Shown: one piece after another, positions 60,381 to 64,000 of the stretch
How positions within the stretch are numbered: the stretch's first letter is position 1
How the letters are laid out: every line of letters begins with the position of its first letter
Origin: Moritella yayanosii
GTDB lineage: Bacteria; Pseudomonadota; Gammaproteobacteria; Enterobacterales; Moritellaceae
Reading direction: 5' to 3'
Assembly: GCF_900465055.1 (NCBI RefSeq)
Contig: NZ_LS483250.1
Coordinates: 3,472,001 to 3,536,000 of the forward strand
DNA: 64,000 nt
Notes under the pieces: generated by a model
Databases searched by the model: none
What the model saw: only the letters and a program-made list of their open reading frames with translations
What the model was told of the DNA's origin: nothing
Translations under genes and position numbers: made by a program

Positions 60381-61373
60381 ATGACCAAGCCAGTTATCAA
60401 CAGTGTTCACGCCGCAGGACGCTTTTCTATCGCACCAATGTTGGATTGGACCGACCGTCATTGCCGTTACTTCCACCGCTTGTTAACCAAAAATACCTTG
60501 CTGTACACCGAAATGGTGACCACAGGTGCGATCATTCACGGTCGCGGTGATTATCTTGCCTATAACAAAGAAGAACACCCAGTGTCGTTGCAGTTAGGTG
60601 GTAGTAATCCTATTGATCTGGCTCAAAGTGCGAAGTTGGCACAAGAGCGTGGTTATGACGAAATTAACCTGAATGTGGGCTGCCCATCTGATCGCGTGCA
60701 AAGTGGTAAATTTGGTGCCTGTTTAATGGCTGAACCGACGCTGGTGGCGGATTGTGTAAAAGCCATGCAAGACGTGGTGGATATTCCGATTACGGTTAAA
60801 ACCCGTATTGGCATTGATGATCAAGACTCGTATGAATTTCTACAAACCTTTATCGATACCGTGGCAGCCACAGGTTGTAAGGACTTTACTTTGCATGCGC
60901 GTAAAGCCTGGTTAAGCGGATTAAGCCCGAAAGAGAATCGTGAGATCCCAGAGCTTAATTATCAACGTGTTTATGATATTAAACAGGACTTCCCAGCGCT
61001 TTTCATTGCTATTAATGGTGGTGTTAAAACATTAGCAGAAACGCAATTACATCTAGGCAATGTTGACGGCGTGATGATGGGGCGTGAAGCGTATCATAAC
61101 CCTTTTTTATTGAGCCAAATTGATGAGCTGGTTTATGGTGGTGAGAAGTCGACCCATAGCCGTCACGATTACGCTGAAATGATGCTACCGTATATTGATA
61201 ATCACATTCGTAATGGTGGCAGTTTAACGCACATTTATCGCCATATGCTTGGGTTATTCCTTGGGTTGCCGGGAGCAAGAGCGTGGAAGCGTCACCTCAG
61301 CGAGCAAGGGCATAAAAAAGGCGCGGGTGTTGAGGTTGTAGAAGCAGCATTACTGTTAGTTCCTAAAAGCTAA
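60381..61373 (+). CDS. dusA: tRNA-dihydrouridine(20/20a) synthase DusA
   Basis: FMN enzyme reducing uridine 20/20a in the tRNA D-loop. From the ATG at 60381 it has 330 residues. The opening [19 protein letters not shown] is diagnostic; the catalytic cysteine is in [21 protein letters not shown] (region), with [25 protein letters not shown] (DusA-specific) and [14 protein letters not shown] following. The frame extends to 60345, but the downstream ATG fits homologues. dusA 5' ends are known phage integration sites; no prophage is seen here. Confidence 0.96.
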   Translation: MTKPVINSVHAAGRFSIAPMLDWTDRHCRYFHRLLTKNTLLYTEMVTTGAIIHGRGDYLAYNKEEHPVSLQLGGSNPIDLAQSAKLAQERGYDEINLNVGCPSDRVQSGKFGACLMAEPTLVADCVKAMQDVVDIPITVKTRIGIDDQDSYEFLQTFIDTVAATGCKDFTLHARKAWLSGLSPKENREIPELNYQRVYDIKQDFPALFIAINGGVKTLAETQLHLGNVDGVMMGREAYHNPFLLSQIDELVYGGEKSTHSRHDYAEMMLPYIDNHIRNGGSLTHIYRHMLGLFLGLPGARAWKRHLSEQGHKKGAGVEVVEAALLLVPKS

Positions 61374-61420
61374 AGTCATAGGCCAAAATGCTAATGCAAT
61401 GATTTAAAATGCAAAACAAT

Positions 61421-61457
61421 AAAGCTTATTATAGTTTATATAATAGGCTTTTTTTTG
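61421..61457 (+). terminator. terminator of dusA
   Basis: AAAGCTTATTATA (61421-61433) pairs with TATAATAGGCTTT with one G-T pair and is followed by a T-run. Confidence 0.88.
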
Positions 61458-61572
61458 TATGATTTTTAAAGCCGGATAGTGATTAACTGCTGAGGCTCGT
61501 TTGGGTCAACTTATTCAGGTAGTATAAATACCCTAATACTAACGGTTTAATAAAATAAATCAGTGAAAACGG

Positions 61573-61599
61573 TCATGATTTTAATCTTCAGGCCGATAA
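61573..61599 (+). promoter_or_regulatory. sigma-28 (FliA) promoter of the chemoreceptor gene
   Basis: GCCGATAA at 61592-61599 is a perfect FliA -10, and TCATGATT at 61573-61580 matches five of eight positions of TAAAGTTT at the correct 11-base spacing. It is about 110 bases before the chemoreceptor ATG, the expected class of promoter for such genes. The rest of the 338-base gap from dusA holds the dusA terminator and AT-rich sequence only. Confidence 0.6.
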
Positions 61600-61711
61600 G
61601 TTATTAGAGATTTAGAGGATATTATCCGATCTATAAGTTAGATCACAGGGACGAGACTTATTATTGTAATCACATTATCAAGCTAACTTACAAACGCTAC
61701 AGAGGTATTAA

Positions 61712-63331
61712 ATGGGACTATCCATCCAACTAAAAATCAAGCATAAGATCGGTATTCTTTCGGCGGTTGTTGTCGTTAGTTTTTTAACTTATCTTTTCGC
61801 CAACATTCTTGTTGTGAAAGAAAATAAAGAACGGTTATCACAACTGTCTGCAATTTATTATCCAGTACTGGAAGCGGCCACGATCAGTAACAGTAAGATT
61901 GCCGAGTTAACCCAAGCAATTGAAACATCAGTCACCATTGGTGATGAAGATATGCTGCTAAGTGCTGATGAAGTTTATGCAGATCTCATTAGCCAATTAG
62001 ACTTAATTAATTCGATTCACCCTGATAAGCGCAGCGAGTTATTGTTAATTAAGGCGCAAGCTAAAGAGTATTATAATTCCGCGAAATATCTAGCTAATGG
62101 TTTGATTATTGGTACTATTTCTATGGATAACTTATCTGTGTTAGCAGAAAGTAACCGTTTTACATTAGAAAAATTGTTAGCTGATCTTGACCAGTTTAAA
62201 AAAGACAGTCAAGCTGACTTCACTGCCTTGATTGAAACGTCATTAGCGAGTTCTGATACGAGCCGTGATCGCGGTGTGATGTTAGGTGTCGGTGTGATTA
62301 TATTAGTACTGGCGGTATGTTATTGGCTGACGGTATCGATCACAGGCAGTATTCGTAAAGTATCTGATTCGTTAAAAGAGATCGCGCAAGGTGACGGTGA
62401 TCTTACGGTACGTATTGATTATGTAAATAAAGATGAAGTGGGTGAGCTGGTACATTGGTTTAATCTGTTCTTAGACAAACTTCATGGCAGTATTAGCGAA
62501 ACCATTCAATCGATCGATTCGTTATCACAAGCATCGACGCAATTAGCGACATCAAGTAGTACTTCTAAATCGCGAATTCAAGAGCAAAGTCAGTCGATTG
62601 ATCAGGTATCTCGCTCGATGAACGAAATGTTTGAGACTGTCAGGCATATTGCTGATTATGCGTCTGATGCTTCGGCAGAAGCAAGTAGTGCAAACAGCGA
62701 AGCTGAGACTGGCACCGTGGTTGTTAAAAAGACCATCGAAGCCATACACGAACTGGCTGACGAAGTGAAAACAGCTTCAAAAGTAATCGACGAATTAGAC
62801 GCTCATACTAGCAATGTTGGCGTGATCCTCGAGACTATCCGTAGTATCGCTGATCAGACCAATCTGTTAGCCTTAAATGCAGCCATTGAAGCGGCGCGTG
62901 CGGGTGAACAAGGACGAGGTTTTGCTGTCGTTGCAGACGAAGTTCGGACTTTAGCATCTCGCACACAAGATTCAACCCAAGAGATCCAACAAGTATTGGA
63001 AGAATTGCAACATGCTTCACGAGGCGCTGTGGAAGCGATGCAACGTGGGATGAATAAAGCGGATATTGGCGTAGAGCAATCATCTAGAGCTGGCGATTCT
63101 CTAACAAACATTTCGAGTAAAGTTCAAGCCATCAATGTCGTTAACGAGCAAATTGCATCAGCGACGGAAGAACAGGCTCAAACATCAAAACTGATACATG
63201 GTTATATCGATGAAACCCATTCGATAGCAACACAAGTATCTAAAGATACCGAAGTGCTTGACGAGATCGCGCAAGCTATTGAAGTTGCCACACAAAAACT
63301 AAGGAAAGCAACAAATCAATTTAGTGTGTAG
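61712..63331 (+). CDS. methyl-accepting chemotaxis protein
   Basis: A 539-residue inner-membrane chemoreceptor. It has a transmembrane helix near 13-33 ([17 protein letters not shown]), a periplasmic helical sensor domain of about 150 residues (35-188), a second transmembrane helix near 190-210 ([18 protein letters not shown]), HAMP (211-265) and a signalling domain with the hairpin tip [20 protein letters not shown] and [15 protein letters not shown]. No CheR-docking pentapeptide is visible at the C-terminus (TNQFSV). The ligand is unknown; the helical bundle sensor resembles 4HB or TarH-like domains. Confidence 0.94.
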   Translation: MGLSIQLKIKHKIGILSAVVVVSFLTYLFANILVVKENKERLSQLSAIYYPVLEAATISNSKIAELTQAIETSVTIGDEDMLLSADEVYADLISQLDLINSIHPDKRSELLLIKAQAKEYYNSAKYLANGLIIGTISMDNLSVLAESNRFTLEKLLADLDQFKKDSQADFTALIETSLASSDTSRDRGVMLGVGVIILVLAVCYWLTVSITGSIRKVSDSLKEIAQGDGDLTVRIDYVNKDEVGELVHWFNLFLDKLHGSISETIQSIDSLSQASTQLATSSSTSKSRIQEQSQSIDQVSRSMNEMFETVRHIADYASDASAEASSANSEAETGTVVVKKTIEAIHELADEVKTASKVIDELDAHTSNVGVILETIRSIADQTNLLALNAAIEAARAGEQGRGFAVVADEVRTLASRTQDSTQEIQQVLEELQHASRGAVEAMQRGMNKADIGVEQSSRAGDSLTNISSKVQAINVVNEQIASATEEQAQTSKLIHGYIDETHSIATQVSKDTEVLDEIAQAIEVATQKLRKATNQFSV

Positions 63332-63382
63332 TAAGTAACGATAATTTGCTTGCTGCACGAAATTTCTAAGGAGAGAAATTTT

Positions 63383-63547
63383 ATGAGCAAGCAAATTGCT
63401 ATTGATGGATCAAACATTGTCTCAAAAACAGTATCAACAGTTGGATCAACCCGATTACAGAACATCACCGCAACATTATCTTTAGCTGCTGGTATTTCAG
63501 CAGCGCTATTCTCGTCATATACCGCTGCGTACAGTACGTACACCTGA
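63383..63547 (+). CDS. 54-residue orphan small protein
   Basis: MSKQIAIDGSNIVSKTVSTV... continues to a hydrophobic, Ala/Ser/Thr-rich C-terminal half (LSLAAGISAALFSSYTAAYS). AAGGAG lies nine bases before the ATG, an excellent ribosome-binding site, and the gene lies 51 bases after the chemoreceptor. There is no signal peptide pattern at the start; the hydrophobic half could be a single membrane helix. I recognise no family. The strong ribosome-binding site is the main support for a real gene. Confidence 0.6.
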   Translation: MSKQIAIDGSNIVSKTVSTVGSTRLQNITATLSLAAGISAALFSSYTAAYSTYT

Positions 63548-63600
63548 ATTGATATTGCCGTTGGTTGGGGGAATTGATTACAAATTTCATGGAGGAAAAA

Positions 63601-63841
63601 ATGCAGAAAATGATCAAGGGCATACTATTTCTATTACCATTTTTTATTTCATCGGTGATGGCTGAGATAGTGGTTGTCGTTAATCCATGAGGTCCCAAAG
63701 CAGTCAAGGTTACATAAAGACTTGACCGGTCGTACACCGGCACAAGTCAATGCGTATTGGTCTAGAAATGTGTTTACAGGATTAGGTCAAAATCCAGAAG
63801 TTGTCTCTCCTATCTTCTTTCTAACTACGATTCATAAGTAA
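63601..63841 (+). pseudogene. remnant of a PstS-like (phosphate ABC-type) small binding protein
   Basis: After GGAGG an ATG opens a signal peptide (MQKMIKGILFLLPFFISSVMA) and the mature start EIVVVVNP, then a TGA at 63688. The reading continues as GPKAV, then in another frame (63719-63841) DLTGRTPAQVNAYWSRNVFT and GLGQNPEVV, ending TAA. These pieces line up, in order, with the small PstS-like proteins that read E(V/I)xVIVNP ... GTKAV ... TGRxxAQVxAYWSxxxFTGxGxPP, but the middle parts are missing. A gene broken by internal deletions and a stop is the best reading. Confidence 0.7.
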
Positions 63842-64000
63842 ATCGAATGCGTCAACTAGGGTAATAACTTTACACAATAAAGTAGGATATGCATCTTTAT
63901 TGTATGGTATTGATTTATATCGTATTGGGTATGTACAATTACACTAACACTGTTAACAACAGTGCCCTAGTAGTAAAGTTCAATCAAACCAGTCACGCTA
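63842..64000. other. right-end noncoding sequence
   Basis: AT-rich sequence after the pseudogene. No gene, terminator or repeat could be supported. Confidence 0.5.

Noticed and set aside
60381-61373. Phage attachment site at dusA
   Set aside because: dusA is intact, no integrase is adjacent, and no duplicated segment of it was found in the window.
63465-63743. 92-codon minus-strand frame
   Set aside because: It overlaps the 54-residue gene and the PstS-like remnant, both with good ribosome-binding sites and recognisable features on the plus strand.

Overview
This window is a stretch of chromosome from a marine gammaproteobacterium of the Vibrio/Shewanella/Moritella kind; Moritella or a close relative is the best guess. 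The evidence is gene content and order: trmB-yggL-glsB-hemW-rdgB-yggT-proC-yggS-pilTU, tolC/nudF-cpdA-yqiA-parE, motX beside rnr-rlmB, and rpsF-rpsR-rplI with dnaB-alr. Base composition is moderately AT-rich, and protein similarity (from memory) is closest to Vibrio and Shewanella families. No rRNA, tRNA, CRISPR array, prophage or complete insertion sequence was seen. The left edge cuts trmB.

Layout. 1-9.9 kb: tRNA methylation, glutaminase, a leftward hemW/rdgB/yggT/proC/yggS block, the twitching-motility ATPases pilT-pilU, and yaaA. A MITE-like element abuts the yggT stop codon. 10-14.6 kb: a YgiM-like SH3 membrane protein, a PiT phosphate transporter with its DUF47 partner, and a CYTH-CHAD triphosphatase. 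14.7-18.1 kb: a leftward yjfI/yjfJ(PspA)/yjfK/yjfL-type membrane-stress block lying between ygiF and glnE, genes that are neighbours in E. coli; a perfect 14-bp inverted repeat precedes it. 18.2-28.2 kb: glnE, lpxL, tolC, nudF, cpdA, yqiA, parE. 28.3-32.3 kb: Fur-box-controlled ferric iron ABC transporter. 32.4-37.4 kb: argR, the arginine ABC transporter artP-I-Q-M behind several ARG-box-like sites, then mdh. 37.5-43.3 kb: motX, rnr, rlmB, an RDD protein, an ElaA-type acetyltransferase. 43.6-44.9 kb: rpsF-rpsR-rplI without priB.

45-51.3 kb is the most accessory-looking part. A leftward three-gene operon encodes an alkyl-DHAP-synthase-like flavoprotein, a GlpD-like dehydrogenase and an FGGY kinase, with a divergent AraC-type regulator. 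The order of activities suggests a pathway for 1-O-alkylglycerols (ether lipids). It sits between rplI and dnaB. dnaB (51.9-54.8 kb) carries a 499-residue intein in the Walker A loop, with a LAGLIDADG endonuclease and an HTH-like insert between its two motifs.

54.8-64 kb: alr, a TetR regulator, a radical SAM protein with an unusual CX4CX2C cluster, a 2-Cys peroxiredoxin, a zur-cheX pair, dusA, a chemoreceptor with a sigma-28-like promoter, a 54-residue orphan gene, and the decayed remains of a PstS-like binding protein.
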